A stretch of 64,000 nucleotides of DNA from Erinaceus europaeus (GCF_950295315.1 NC_080164.1:9000002-9064001), one strand, 5' to 3'. Numbered from the stretch's first letter, positions 10,120 through 21,410 are shown. Notes: generated by a model not told the origin, from the letters alone. Program-made: numbers and translations.

Positions 10120-12613
10120 GTTTAATGAAGGGGGGAAAAAAGTCTGCCAAGACTGAATGAAAAAGAATCTTAATGACTTGAGGAAGCAGCTCTAGTTGAC
10201 AACTTAAAACTTGGTAGTTGCAAAACTATCAACAGAAATATTTTCTTTCCTTCGCTGAATTCCATGCTTGTCTATGAGTTCAGCCGCCACCATTTTGGCA
10301 GTGACCGCTGGCTGTCCAGGGTCAGCTCTGACCTCTCCTCAAAGTGTTAGGCGGATGTGTCCAAGCATCTTTCTCATGTTTATGCACAGATTCCACATGG
10401 GTACCTGAATATCAACATGCGGGATACTGATGCTTTTTGAGGGCTTTGTAGCTCAGCAACTGGTACCTCTTCTTTCCACTATAGAAGCCAAGATCCTCCG
10501 CATGTTAAGCATCATGTGACAGGTAAATAGATATCTAATTTAATACCATTTTCTAAATCCTTACCAGATTCTCTATTCTGTTCACTTATCTTCATTTTTC
10601 CTACAGTCACTTTTCTCTTCCTTTGCTTCTCCATGGTGACTTTTCTCATCTTCTAACGTTTACTATTGCCACTCCAAACTATCCAGTGTTTTCAGATCCT
10701 CTGCCTATCCTCTTGTTGTTACGCCAATGATAGGCATCTTTTCTCTAGCCACCACACTAGTAGTAGTCTAGTCCTTGCCTATCATCCAGACATGAGCAGG
10801 TATAAATCCATTTCTGGTGCCAGCTTTACACAGCATCATTCTTCTTCACTTCCTCAGAAAACTTTGTTTCCTTCTCTAATGCCATCTTTGCTAGAGTAAC
10901 TAGTTTTGGAATTCTCTTCTGCACTGACCAGTGCTTCCTGTTCATCTATTACTTTAAATGTCACCCATTTAGGAAAGCTTTCCCAGTAGACCGACTTATA
11001 TCCACAGTCTTTAGGCATCACAGAACTTTACTGGCATGTACCACAGCTTATAGATGAATCTGTGTCATTTCTACTCAACTCTGTGCCTCTAAGATGTAAA
11101 TTCCACAGAGGTTCATTTGAGGTCTTGGCTTCAATATGTCCCCAGGATACAGATACTGCCCACTGTACCAGCATTCAGTCAATATTTCTACTATATTATG
11201 GAATGAATGAAGGCAGTCATTCAAAGGTTCAGTGTGTGAGAAAACCAGTGGGCCCTTGTCTACTTATTCATACCTATGCATGGTCTAATGGCATGCTTAG
11301 TGTCCACTAACTACTTAGATATTTGTTTATAGACAGACTGTGCTTATGGCCTGGGCATCATGCAGTCTCTGCATATCAATTCAATACAACCATGGAGTAC
11401 ACTTCCTTGCTAGGTGGTTAATAACCTAATTTTCCACTGCATCATCTTCTCCAAAATCCATGTGAGTTAATGGAGTTGGATTAAAGGGCAAGACAAAATC
11501 CTAGCTCTCTTAATGACTACTAACCAAGTTTCACGTGAGCCTGGAAGAAAGGAAGGGGGGACTCCAGAGAAATTCTTCCTCTGACCAATTCCACACCCAC
11601 CTCAACAATCACTATGATAGGACCTGAGTAGTAGAGTGCTTACTTTTGTAACACGGTGGCATGTGTACATGGTGTGACGAGTTAGAAGGTAGCTTCAGCT
11701 TGCTGAGTTCTAGCTGTGTCAACAAGGGCAAGATTTAAAACTTCTTACTTCATTCCATATGATGATCACGAAGTTTTTAAATGCTGAAATTTTTCTCCCT
11801 ATCACCCCAGAACTTCACCAACACTACTGAAATAGTTTGTGGCCACCATCTTTCTATTGCAAAGGAGTTTGGGCTGGTGTGGTCAAAGCAAGCATCGTAA
11901 TTAAGTTGGATGTATAATAGGTTCACCTGACAACTACATCATCTTGCACATGAGAAATATTTAGAGACTCCAGGGTCTAGGCTGAGCTAAAATAAAATCG
12001 CATAAAATGCATGAGAAGATCCAAATGACTAGTGTCTGCAAATAAATCCCAAAAATATTTTTTACACTCTTTTGGTATGTCTAGTTCTGATCAAATCAGG
12101 AAAACCAGATGTTAAGGGGGGGGGGAACACCCCACAAAACAAGTTGTCTGATGGTTTTACAAAATCAAAAATGAAATTAGATCATTCATTCCTCAAAATT
12201 CCAAGAGTACTGACTCTGATCTAAATGGGTCTGCTTATCTGAAATTATACAACAGTCTTGCTTAATGCCAAGTACCTTGTCCACAGAACATGCAGAAAGC
12301 TCTGCATCATCTTTGTATTAACATTAACTAATTTGGTGAAGCGCCTCAGATTTTATAAGCCAGGCATTATATCATTAGACTCGACCAAAACCCTGGTAAG
12401 TTGTGTGGGCATACTGTATGACCACATCAATACTGTAGTTAAGTGAACTGAGGCTCAGAGAAGTCTACTAGGGAGAGTATATTATTTTAATACCTAAGAC
12501 TAAAAATCTAAATCCAGGGCTTTTTCCATTACTCCATACCAATTTTTTTATTCTGTTTGCTTTCATTACATTGTTTAAGCATAATATTCTATTAGGATTT
12601 TTAAAAGTATTTT
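10118..12613. other. No gene seen; apparently single-copy, possible MIR relic near the end
   Basis: About 2.5 kb with no recognised young repeat. Around 12380-12530 the phrase GAACTGAGGCTCAGAGAAG resembles the minus-strand core of MIR, but it is too short for a firm call. A G run lies near 12117-12124. Confidence 0.4.
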
Positions 12614-12627
12614 AAATAAGTACTTCT

Positions 12628-12890
12628 TTTTTAATATTTATTTATTCCCTTTTGTTGCCCTTGTTGTTTTATTGTTATAGTTATTATTGATGTAGTTGTT
12701 TATTGGATAGGACAGAGAGAAAATGGAGAGAGGAGGGGAAGACAGAGGGGGAGAGAAAGACCTGCAGACCTGCTTCACCACCTTTGAAGCGATTCCCCTG
12801 CAGGAGGAGAGCCGGGGGCTCGAACCGGGATCTTTACACTGGTCCTTGTACCACGTGTGCTTAACCCACTGTGCTACTGCCCAACTCCCT
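12628..12890 (-). mobile_element. tRNA-derived SINE, long-tail type
   Basis: Minus-strand copy with the tail complement on the left and the head complement ending GTGCTACTGCCCAACTCCCT on the right. Target-site duplications AAATAAGTACTTCT (12614-12627) and AAATAGGTACTTCT (12891-12904) differ at one of 14 bases. Confidence 0.95.
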
Positions 12891-12904
12891 AAATAGGTAC
12901 TTCT

Positions 12905-13772
12905 GTGTTGAAAAGATAGAGGAGTTTTGCATTTTTTTCATTGTTCACAGATCTTTATGTCTTATTGATTCGCTCTATGTTAAGGTCACTGTGAAACCAT
13001 GACAAATCCTTCTAGAGAAACCTTTGAAACATCTGGGACATAAGTTAATAGTTCCTGGTCAGTGAGTTTCCATTTTGGAATATTCAAAAAAGGTCATGCC
13101 ACTATTTTCCTTATGCATTAATTTTTTAACTTACTTATATTTTTAAAGTATTTTTATTTGATAAGATAGAGAAATGTTGCTCTTGACCTTATGCTGGATT
13201 CTGAGACAGACACAAATGGAAAAGAGACAGTGTCTTGCTTGGGGAGCTTGGACAGGCAGGAGTAACTAATACAGATAGTATTTTGCTCAGGGACACCAGA
13301 AGTCAGCCGGAGGCAGCCAGTCCCATGATTCAAACTTTCAGACTGATCACAAGATCCAGAAAGGAATAGTTCACCAGGTGGACAGCAAAATCTGCATGAG
13401 AGGGGAAGGCCAGCTGAGGCTATTTGTGGAGATTAGAATTTGCTGACAAAGAGCAGAGTTGCACAGCAGAAAGAGAAGACAATAAATCTCACACTGAGGC
13501 TTGAATCATCAGATCTGTTTTGTTGTTAATGCTTTTGCTCATACAGCTATTATTGTTGTAATTGTAACTCAACAGAAAATGTCCTTAGGATTCTTTCCAG
13601 TTGGTTGATCATAAAACATTTGATTTTTACCACAGCTCTTCTTCCAAAATACACAAATATTAATATTCTCATCCATTCTTCCTGTCACATTCCCAAATTG
13701 GTGGGATCAGATAGGCTCAGTGTTTCCTCTCTTTTTTTCTTTCTTTCTACTCTGGGTTCTGGTCCATTTCCC

Positions 13773-13774
<2 letters not shown>
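12905..13774. other. No gene seen; apparently single-copy
   Basis: Around 13140-13290 there is faint resemblance to minus-strand SINE sequence (a GATAGAGAAA-like phrase), but no head or tail can be defined. Confidence 0.35.

Positions 13775-13814
<40 letters not shown>
13775..13814. repeat. (GT)n microsatellite
   Basis: About 20 uninterrupted GT units. Confidence 0.95.
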
Positions 13815-13816
<2 letters not shown>

Positions 13817-13835
13817 ACCTGAGTATACCAATGCT

Positions 13836-14012
13836 TTTTTTCTTAATTTTTCTAAGTATCTTTATTTATGGTAGAGACAGCCAGGAATTGAGAGGAAGAG
13901 GAGAGATATCAACAGAGAGACACCTGCAGCACTGTTTCACCACATCTAAAGCTTTCCCCCTGAAGGTGAGGACTGGGGCTTGAACTCAGGTCCTTGAGCA
14001 TTGTAATGTGTG
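13836..14012 (-). mobile_element. tRNA-derived SINE, older short-tail-like copy
   Basis: Minus-strand body with ACACCTGCAGCACTGTTTCACCA, then the B-box complement GGGCTTGAACTCAGG near 13976. The head is eroded near 14012. More divergent than the long-tail copies. Confidence 0.8.
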
Positions 14013-14070
14013 CTTTCTTTTGGCTTGTCCCATTACAACACTTGTCACTTTTCTTATGCAAACATCTAAG

Positions 14071-14203
14071 AGACCAGGCTGTGTAGCTCCTGATTAAGTG
14101 CACACATTACATTACAGTGTACAAGGACCCTGGTTCAAGCCCCTGGTTCGGTCCCCACCTGCAAGGGGTACGCTTCCCAAGTGGTGAAGCAGGTCTGCAG
14201 GTT

Positions 14204-14257
<54 letters not shown>

Positions 14258-14298
14258 TGTCTCTATCCAACAATAAATAAATAAAAATATTTTTTCAA
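14071..14298 (+). mobile_element. tRNA-derived SINE, short-tail type with expanded (CT)n
   Basis: Plus-strand head with B-box-like GGTTCAAGCCCC, the CACCTGCAAGGGG block, a (CT)n tract expanded at 14207-14250, and CTATCCAACAATAAATAAAT at the tail. The CT tract is internal to the SINE rather than an independent microsatellite. Confidence 0.88.
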
Positions 14299-14895
14299 AC
14301 ATGTAGGGGGTGAAAATAGAAGACACACAACCCACTTCAAAGAACCTCATAGAAAACTGACCTTAGTACACTGACATACACTGTGTGAATGTAAAAATGC
14401 ACCCCAGAAATCTTATAATTGGTAAAACATTTAAATCATTTTTTTAAGTGAGAAAAGAATCTTGAGACTTTGTACAAAAGTTTCTCCCCAGTTCACATAT
14501 AAACTCCACAATCTTTGTCCTGAACCACATGACCACCTTATCAAAAATATGAATTCTAGAGCAGTTCCAACACAGCTGGACTAGTCCGAGGTTGTGAGGA
14601 ATTCCTAAGTGTGTCTGTCATCGGAACGTTTCGGCCATCTTTTTGGGGTAAGGTAAGTGCAAGCTGATGTCTGATGTGGAGAACTTCCCCCAGAATCTTG
14701 CAGTTTCACAGACTTAGATCCCAACTCAGCTCAGGCCTAATACCCTGCAATGTCTTTTACTTGCTTCTTTTTTCCTAGCGAGTCTTCCTGGGTCAGGTCC
14801 AGGGCAGGAAAGGATGATCTATACTTTCTACTTGACTCATTAGGAGTTGCAGCCCCAGAACAACCCCTGGTGAAAGTCCAGCCTGAGTAAGACAG
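14299..14895. other. No gene seen; apparently single-copy
   Basis: A slightly GC-richer patch around 14560-14700 contains CG dinucleotides, but no exon or promoter element can be supported. Confidence 0.35.
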
Positions 14896-15200
14896 CACTA
14901 TTTCTTTCTTTTTTTTCTTTTAATTTTCTGGAATCATTTCATCTTATTTTTATTTTCTATTTCTAACTAATAGTAGGTTACAAGATTGTAAGACTACAGT
15001 GAATAGTTTCACACCACACCCAACACCAAAATTCTGTGTCCCTCACCCTCCTAATGGAATCCAATGCTTTCTACCACAATGATTTGTCCATTCCAAACAC
15101 ATCATTCAATTCAAAACATTTTTCCATTCCAAACACATCATTCAATTTCAAAGTTCTCAGTACATGCTGCTTATCTGTTCAGAATACTCTTAACCATGAC
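14896..15200 (-). mobile_element. Possible old L1 3' UTR fragment
   Basis: The order T-rich tract, ATTGTAAGACTACAGTGAATA, then CACACCACACCCAACACCAAAATTCTGTGTCCC resembles the minus-strand L1 3' UTR at 17690-17780, but with heavy divergence. Tentative. Confidence 0.45.
15088..15154. repeat. Two-copy tandem repeat, period 36
   Basis: CCATTCCAAACACATCATTC begins at 15088 and again at 15124 with almost the same following bases. Confidence 0.85.
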
Positions 15201-15246
15201 CTGAAATCATCTGCCTCACAAACGTTTGGGGGGGGGGGGGCGGGTA

Positions 15247-15362
15247 CGTTTGGGAGGTACTGCTCAGCTCTGGCTTATAATGGTGCTGGGGATTGAACTT
15301 GGAACCTTTGGCGCCTCAGACAGGAGAGTATTTTTGTATAATTATAGACTATCTCCCCAGCC
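15247..15362 (-). mobile_element. tRNA-derived SINE, alternative-body type (same family as 1376-1616)
   Basis: On the plus strand it reads TACTGCTCAGCTCTGGCTTA, then GGGGATTGAACTTGGAACCTT (B-box complement), and ends at CTCCCCAGCCC. A run of 13 G lies just left at 15229-15241. It shares body and order with 1500-1616. Confidence 0.75.
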
Positions 15363-15499
15363 CACACAAACTTTTAATCACCTTTTGGATCTCAATGTCA
15401 GAGTCATGGGTTTCTGATATCTGGGATCAGTCATTGACCTTCTTGTATCTACACACTGGACCCCAGTGATGAATTAAACTATGAAAAAGAACTATGATT

Positions 15500-16245
15500 T
15501 ATTTTTTTTGTTTTTTTCATTTATTTTATTTTCATGCCATAAGAGTTATCCTGGGGGCTTTTCTCTTCTCTTCTTTTCTTTTAATGTCTCTCTTTTCCTT
15601 TCCCTTCTTTCTTTCCTGCCGGGATAGCCTGAGGGTACTTCTTCCCGAGCTAGTGCTCTCTGGGTTGGAGAGAACTCAACTGGAGCTGATCTAGGCTGCT
15701 GTGTGGGAGAGGGATCAGGAACGCGTGCTGCACCAACTTCCGCAGGAGATACACTCTGGAACTCTCGGAGCCGGAAAGCAATTTCCAAGTGTCTTTAATC
15801 AGAAGAGCAGCTGTTTTTATACTCTCCAAGTAGGGTGGAAACAGGATGTGATATAGAGAGGGTGGAGAGAAAAGTGACTGGTGAAAATCAGAGTGTGACA
15901 AGGAGGGGGCGGAACAGGCGAGAATCCTATAACTGAACCACCAATGCACTGGAGTGCTTTATGTAAAAGTGATTTATGTAAATAGACCAAACCTTTGGAT
16001 CAGTAAATCCCTATATAGCCATATGGATAAGAAGAAGCCAGGGGGAGATGGCAACTACCCAACACTTTCCTTTTTATTTCCCTCAGAGACAGAGAAATTG
16101 AGGGACCAGGGCTGATAAGGATAAAGAAAGACAAGGGCAGTACTTGTAAAGATTCCCCTTTCCAAGTGGGCAGTGGAGGCTTGAACCTAGGACCTTATGT
16201 ATGGTAGCAAGTGAGTTGTACTGAGTGTGCCACCTCCCACTCCCT
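15500..16245 (-). mobile_element. Old SINE split by an LTR insertion
   Basis: The pyrimidine-rich left part (about 15500-15616) and the right part (16065-16245, with GACAGAGAAATTGAGG, B-box complement GGCTTGAACCTAGG and head complement ending CCACTCCC) belong to one minus-strand SINE. The LTR at 15617-16064 landed in its tail region. Removing the LTR and one duplicate restores a continuous T-rich tail. Confidence 0.7.
15617..16064 (-). mobile_element. Solo LTR of an endogenous retrovirus
   Basis: 448 bases that on the minus strand begin TGTTGGGTAG and end TCCCGGCA, the standard TG...CA termini. A TATA-like AGTATAAAAAC (plus strand about 15815-15825) and an ATTAAA signal about 30 bases beyond it lie in the order expected of U3 and R. 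CTTTCC is present at both edges (15611-15616 and 16065-16070). A 6-base duplication is the usual size for class II (beta-like) retroviruses. No internal gene remains, so the provirus has recombined to a solo LTR. A relative lies at 37127-37590. Confidence 0.92.
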
Positions 16246-16261
16246 ACAATGATTTGCTTGA

Positions 16262-16520
16262 ATTTTTATTACAATACTACTGGGGCTCAGTGCATGCATA
16301 ATAATTCCACTACTCTTGGTGACCATGTTTTTGTCTTTTTCTTTTTTGATAGACACAGAAATAAATTAAGAGGGAGAAGGAAAGACAGAGAGAGAGAGAG
16401 AGACCTGCAGCACTCTGTACCTCTCACAATGCTCCCCATCTACAGGTGGGGACCAGAGGTTGAACCCAAGTTTTCAAGCATGATAAGGCATGCACTATTC
16501 CTGATACACCACTGTCTACC
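16262..16520 (-). mobile_element. tRNA-derived SINE, module-tail type
   Basis: Minus-strand copy. The left edge carries the complement of the extra 3' module (TACTGGGGCTCAGTGCATGC). The body follows with GACCTGCAGCACTC and the B-box complement GGTTGAACCCAAG, and the head complement ends near 16520. Confidence 0.8.
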
Positions 16521-16558
16521 CTGGGTTTTTTGTTGTTGTTGTTTGTTTATTATTATTT

Positions 16559-16841
16559 TTTAAAATATTTATTTTACTTATTTACTCCCTTTTGTTGCCC
16601 TTGTTGTTTTATTGTTGTAGTTATTATTGTTGTTGTCGTTGTTGGATAGGACAGAGAGAAATGGAGAGAGGAGGGGAAGACAGAGAGGAGGAGAGAAAGA
16701 TAGACACCTGCAGACCTGCTTCACCGCCTGTGAAGCAACTCCCCTGCAGGTGGGGAGCCGGGGTTAGAACCGGGATCCTTATGCCGGTCCTTGTGCTTTG
16801 CGCCACCTGCGCTTAACCCGCTGTGCTACAGCCCGACTCCC
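16559..16841 (-). mobile_element. tRNA-derived SINE, long-tail type
   Basis: Well-preserved minus-strand copy ending GCTACAGCCCGACTCCC. The candidate duplication GTTTGTTTATTATT / GTTTGTTTTATTTTT (near 16541 and 16842) is low-complexity, so the left edge is approximate. Confidence 0.92.
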
Positions 16842-17010
16842 GTTTGTTTTATTTTTAACCATTAGTTTCCTCCTTAAGTCTCTATTAATTTTTCTGGCTT
16901 TTTTTAAATTCTATAGTCATGACTCTAGAAATGTTCTTAATTAGACATCTACAAAGAATTAATCTAGTCAATCCTTCTTTCAAGAAATATTTACTTAATA
17001 TCTGTCACAT

Positions 17011-17480
17011 GCCCTTCTTCTTCTAGCGTTTGCCCTTCTTCCGTAGCCAGTCAACAGCGTCAGGTTGAGCCTGATGTCAAGTTTCGAGACCTCCTTTGAA
17101 TCTGGAGAGGTGGCAGTCGTTGACTATGTGGGTCATAGTCTGTCTGTAGCCGCAGGGGCAGTTCGGGTCGTCTCTGGCTCCCCAGCGATGGAACATAGCG
17201 GTGCACCGGCCATGGCCTGTTCGATAGCGATTGAGGAGGGCCCAATCATAACGTGCTAGGTCAAAGCCGGGTTGAGCTTGCAGGGGTCTGTGATGAGGTA
17301 TTTGCTCTTTACCTCAGCTGACTGCCAGCTCTGTTTCCAAGAGTTGGAACAGAGAAGTTCAGTGTAGGCGTAGGGGACCAGATTGGGTGATGAGACGTCA
17401 AGCGTTGGACAGGGTGGGCGAAGATATCCGCGTATATTGGCAGGTCCGGTCGAGCGTAGACGTGGGAAGTGAACTTAGAT
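17011..17480 (-). mobile_element. Non-LTR retrotransposon 3' part (RT C-terminus), copy 2
   Basis: Positions 17011-17304 match 2603-2901 almost base for base on the same strand, including the in-frame TGA. Beyond that point this copy continues the element upstream (17305 to about 17480), where minus-strand frames read WKQSWQSAEVKSKYLITDP directly joined to the shared part. Further upstream, after a frameshift, it reads LPIYADIFAHPVQRLTS. Those fit the stretch between the reverse-transcriptase thumb and the Cys/His region of non-LTR elements. The 3' end is a short GAAGAAG tail. It is defective: stops and a frameshift are present. The upstream limit is not sharp. Confidence 0.75.
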
Positions 17481-17654
17481 GATGCCGCATCCCGATGAAT
17501 GCCCTGAAGTCACTGAGCGAGCATTCTGTTTGCTTCCTTTCTCAGTCTTTCTGCCCCTCTTACTTCCCTCCCTCCCCGCTGCTAGACTTAGTTACTCAGC
17601 TACTAATATCACAATATCCAACCTCCTCTCAAGAGGCTATTGTAGTTCTTTTTG

Positions 17655-18090
17655 GGAAGTAAAATCTTTTAAAATATATTTTATCAGTGATTTAATAATG
17701 ATTAACAGGATTGTAAGATAACAGGGGTACAATTCCACACAGTTTCCACCACCAGAGCTTTGTGTCCCCTACCCTCCACTGAATGTTTTCCTATTCTTTA
17801 TCCTTCTGGGAGTATGGGCCAAAATGCTTTATAGGGTACAAAAGGTGGGAGTTCTGGCTTCTGTAATTGCTTCTCTGCTGGACATGGGAGTTGGCAGTTC
17901 GATCCATACCCAAAGCCTAAATCTATCTTTCCCTAGTGAGGTAGGCCTCTGGAGAAGTGAGGCTGTCTGCTCAAGGGAGTCAGGTTGGCATCATGGCAGC
18001 ATCTGCAACTTGGTGGATGAAAGTCAGTAAGATATAAAGCAAATTGTTTGATAAACAGGCACAGAAAGGTAGGAACAGAGTGAACAAAAC
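17655..18090 (-). mobile_element. L1 3' UTR, older copy
   Basis: Minus-strand 3' UTR beginning with a short T-rich tail complement, then TGATTTAATAATGATTAACA, ACAGGGGTACAATTCCACAC, CTTCTGGGAGTATGGGCC and on to ATATAAAGCAAATTGTTTG. It abuts plus-strand L1 ORF2 at about 18090, the arrangement of a minus-strand L1 with an inverted 5' part. Confidence 0.85.
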
Positions 18091-18980
18091 TAAGGGTCTC
18101 TTCCCAACAACAAAAGTCCTAGACCAGAGGGCTTCACAAATGAATTCAACAAAACCTTCATGAAACAGCTAATACCTATACTTCTAAAGCTCTTCCACAA
18201 GATCAAAGAAACAGGAACACTCCCTTTCACCTTCTATGAAGCCAACATCACCCAGCTACCAAAATCAGATAGGGATACAGCAAAAAGGGAAAACTACAGA
18301 CCAATATCTCTGATGAACATAGATGCCAAAATATTAAACAAGATCCTGGCCAACCAGATATAGCAGTATATCAGAACGATTGCTCATCACAACCAAGTGG
18401 GTTTTATTACAGGAAAGCAAGGTTGGTTCAACATATGTAAGTCAATCAATGTCATTCACCACATCAATAAAAACAAAACCAAAAACCACATGATTATCTC
18501 AATAGATGCAGAGAAAGCCTTTAACAAAATTCAACATGTATTCATGCTCAAAACACTATAAAAAATGGGACTAGATGGGAAATTCCTCAAGATAATGGAG
18601 TCTATATATAGCAAACCTACAGCCAACATCATACTCAATGGACAGAAGATGAAAGCATTCCCCCTCAGATCTGGACTTGTCAGGGCTGTCCATTATCACC
18701 ACTACTATTCAACATAGTATTGGAAGTTCTTGCCATAGCAATCAGGCAAGAGAAAGAAATCAAAGGAATACAGATTGGAAGAGAAGTCAAGCTCTCACTA
18801 TTTGCAGATGATATGATAGTATACATAGAAAAACCTAAAGAATCCAGCAGAAAACTACTGGAAGTTATTAGGCAGTTGAGCAAGGTGTCAGGCTACAAAA
18901 TCAATGTACAAAAATCAGCGGCATTTCTTTATGCAAAGACTAAATCCGAAGAAGAAGATATCTTAAAGATCTATAAGAAG
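18091..18980 (+). mobile_element. L1 ORF2 fragment A (reverse transcriptase)
   Basis: Translation gives typical L1 reverse-transcriptase text: [20 protein letters not shown] near 18297-18356, then [11 protein letters not shown], then the catalytic FADD at 18801-18812 and VSGYKIN. Stops and a frameshift (near 18670-18690) show it is dead. It ends around AFLYAKTK and is followed by an ORF2 segment that belongs upstream in the protein, so a second copy starts there. Confidence 0.93.
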
Positions 18981-18984
18981 AAAA

Positions 18985-21410
18985 ACAAAGGAACACTAAA
19001 TCAACCAGAAGGGACAAAAAAAAAAAAACTAAAGTTAGGGCAGAAATAAATATCACTGAAAATAAGAAAACCATACAAAAGATCAACAAAAGTAAATGTT
19101 GGTATTTTGAAAGAATGAACAAAATTGACAATCCTTTATCCAGACTCACAAAACAAAAAAGGGAGAAAACCCAAATAAATCATATCATAAATGAAAGAGG
19201 AGATATCACAATAGACACTACAGAAATTCAACATATCATGCCAGGCTCCTGTGAACAACTATCTGCCACCAAGCTAAAGAACCTGGAAGGAATGGATGAT
19301 TTCCTAGATACCTACAAACTTCCGACATTAAATAAAGAGGAACTAGATGATATGAACAGGCACATCAAGCTAATGAAATTGAAAGAGCTGGGAGTCAGGT
19401 GGTAGCACAGCAGGGTCAAAGCAGGTGATAGAAAGCACAAGGATGCATAATGGTCCCAGTTTGAGCCCCCAGCTCCCCACCTGCAGGGGAGTCGCTTCAC
19501 AGGTGGTGAAGCAGGTCTGCAGGTGTCTGTCTTTCTCTCCCCCCTCTGTCTTCCCCTCCTCTCTCCATTTCTCTCTGTCCTATCTAAAAGTGACAACATC
19601 AAAACAACAATAATAAAACAAGGACAACAAAAGGGAATAAATAAATAAATATTTTTAAAAAACAAAGAAATTAAAACAGTTATCAAAAACCTTCCCAAGA
19701 AAAAAAGTCCTGGACCAGATGGTTTTGCAAATGAATTCTACAAACACCTCTACTTTTAAAAGTCTTCTAGAAGATTGAGGACACTGGAATACTCCCTTCC
19801 AGATTCTATGAAGCCAACATCACTTTGATACCAAAAGAAGACAGGGACACAACCAAAAAAAAAAAAAAATGACATTATCTCTCATGAACATAGATGCTAA
19901 AATATTGAACAAAATTCTAGCCAACTGGTATAGCATATTAAAAAGATACAGTATATTAAGGTACAGTATATTAAAAAGATTGTTCATCATGACCAAGTGG
20001 GGTTTACCCAGGAATGCAAGGTTGGTTTAATATATGCAAATCAATCAACGTGATCCACCACATCAATAAAAGCAAGAAAACCACATGGTCATATCAATAG
20101 CTGCAGAGAAAGCCTTTGACAAACTACAACAGCCTTTTACGATAAAAACAATACAAAAAATGGGAATTTTCTCAAGATAGTGGAGGCGATATATAGCAAA
20201 CCTAAAGTCAACATCATACTCAGTGGTGAAAACCTGGAAGCATTTCCCCTCAGATCAAGTACTAGACAGGGCTGCCCACTATCACCATTACTATTAAACA
20301 TAGTGTTAGAAGTTCTTGTCATAGCAATCAGGCAGAAGCAAGGAAATAAAGGCATACAGATTGGAAGAGAAAAAGTCAAACTCTCCCTATTTGCAGATGA
20401 CATGATAGTATACATAGAAAAACCTAAAGAATCCAGCAAGAAACTTTTGAAAATCACCAGGCAGTAGAGTAACGTGTCAGGCTACAAAATAAACATTCAA
20501 AAGTCAGTGGCATTCCTTTATGCAAACACTAAGGTAAAAGAAGTTGAAATCCAGAAATCAATCCCTTTTACTATAGCAACAAAAACAATTAAATATCTAG
20601 GAATAAACATAACCAAAGAAGTAAAAGACTTGTATACTGAAATTTATGAGTCACTACTCAAGGAAATTGAAAAAGACACAAAGAAGTGGAAAGATATTCC
20701 ATGTTCATGGGTTGGCAGAATTAACATCATCAAAATGAATATACTACCCAGAGCCATATACAAATTTAATGTTATCTCCATCAAGATCCCAACCACATTT
20801 TTAGGAGATTAGAACAAATGCTACAAATGTTTATCTGGAACCAGAAAAGGCCTAGAATTGCCAAAACAGTCTTGAGAAGAAAGAGCAGAACTGGAGGCAT
20901 CACACTCCCAGATCTCAAATTGTATTATAGGGCCATTGTCATCAAAACTGCTTGTTACTGGAACATGAATAAACACACTGACCAGTGGAATAGAATTGAG
21001 AGCCCAGAAGTAAGCCCCCACACCTATGGACATCTAATCTTTGACAAAGGTGCCCAGACTATTCAATGGGCAAAGCAGAGTCTCTTCAACAAATGGTGTT
21101 GGAAACAATGGGTTGAAACATGCAGAAGAATGAAACTGAACCACTGTATTTCACCAAATACAAAAGTCAATTCCAAGGGGATCAAGGACCTGGATGTTAG
21201 ACCACAAACTCTCAGATACTTAGAGGAAAATATTGGCAGAACTCTTTTCCACATAAATTTTAAAGACATCTTCAATGAAACGAATCCGATTACAAAGAAG
21301 ACTAAGACAAGCATAAACCTATGGGACTACATCAAATTAAAAAGCTTCTGCATAGCAAAAGAAACCACATAGAAAAGATCAGAATCCATTTCTAAGGAAG
21401 AAAATATCAC
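18985..21410 (+). mobile_element. L1 ORF2 fragment B, interrupted by a SINE
   Basis: It begins in the region between endonuclease and reverse transcriptase (KINKSKCWYFERMNKIDNPL). It carries the SINE at 19390-19666, resumes at [13 protein letters not shown] sequence, has FADD at 20390-20401, and continues through [29 protein letters not shown] and IKLKSFCIAKETT to 21372. It then ends without 3' UTR or A tail. Defects include a TTG-to-TAG change at about 20467 (copy A keeps the leucine), a frameshift near 20815, and an A run at 19854-19869. Fragment A overlaps it in content, so the two are separate insertions. Confidence 0.93.
19390..19666 (+). mobile_element. tRNA-derived SINE, long-tail type, inside L1
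   Basis: Plus-strand copy with GGGAGTCAGGTGGTAGCACA at the start and AATAAATAAATATTTTTAAA at the end. The flanks GAAATTGAAAGAGCT (19375-19389) and GAAATTAAAACAGTT (19667-19681) match at 12 of 15 bases. It is younger than the L1 it interrupts. Confidence 0.93.

Noticed and set aside
18720..19049. A 109-codon open frame with FADD as a possible host reverse-transcriptase gene
   Set aside because: It is ordinary L1 ORF2 and the frame crosses the junction of two broken copies.
20818..21372. 184-codon open frame as a host gene
   Set aside because: It is the C-terminal part of L1 ORF2 fragment B, following a frameshift and lacking the rest of the protein.
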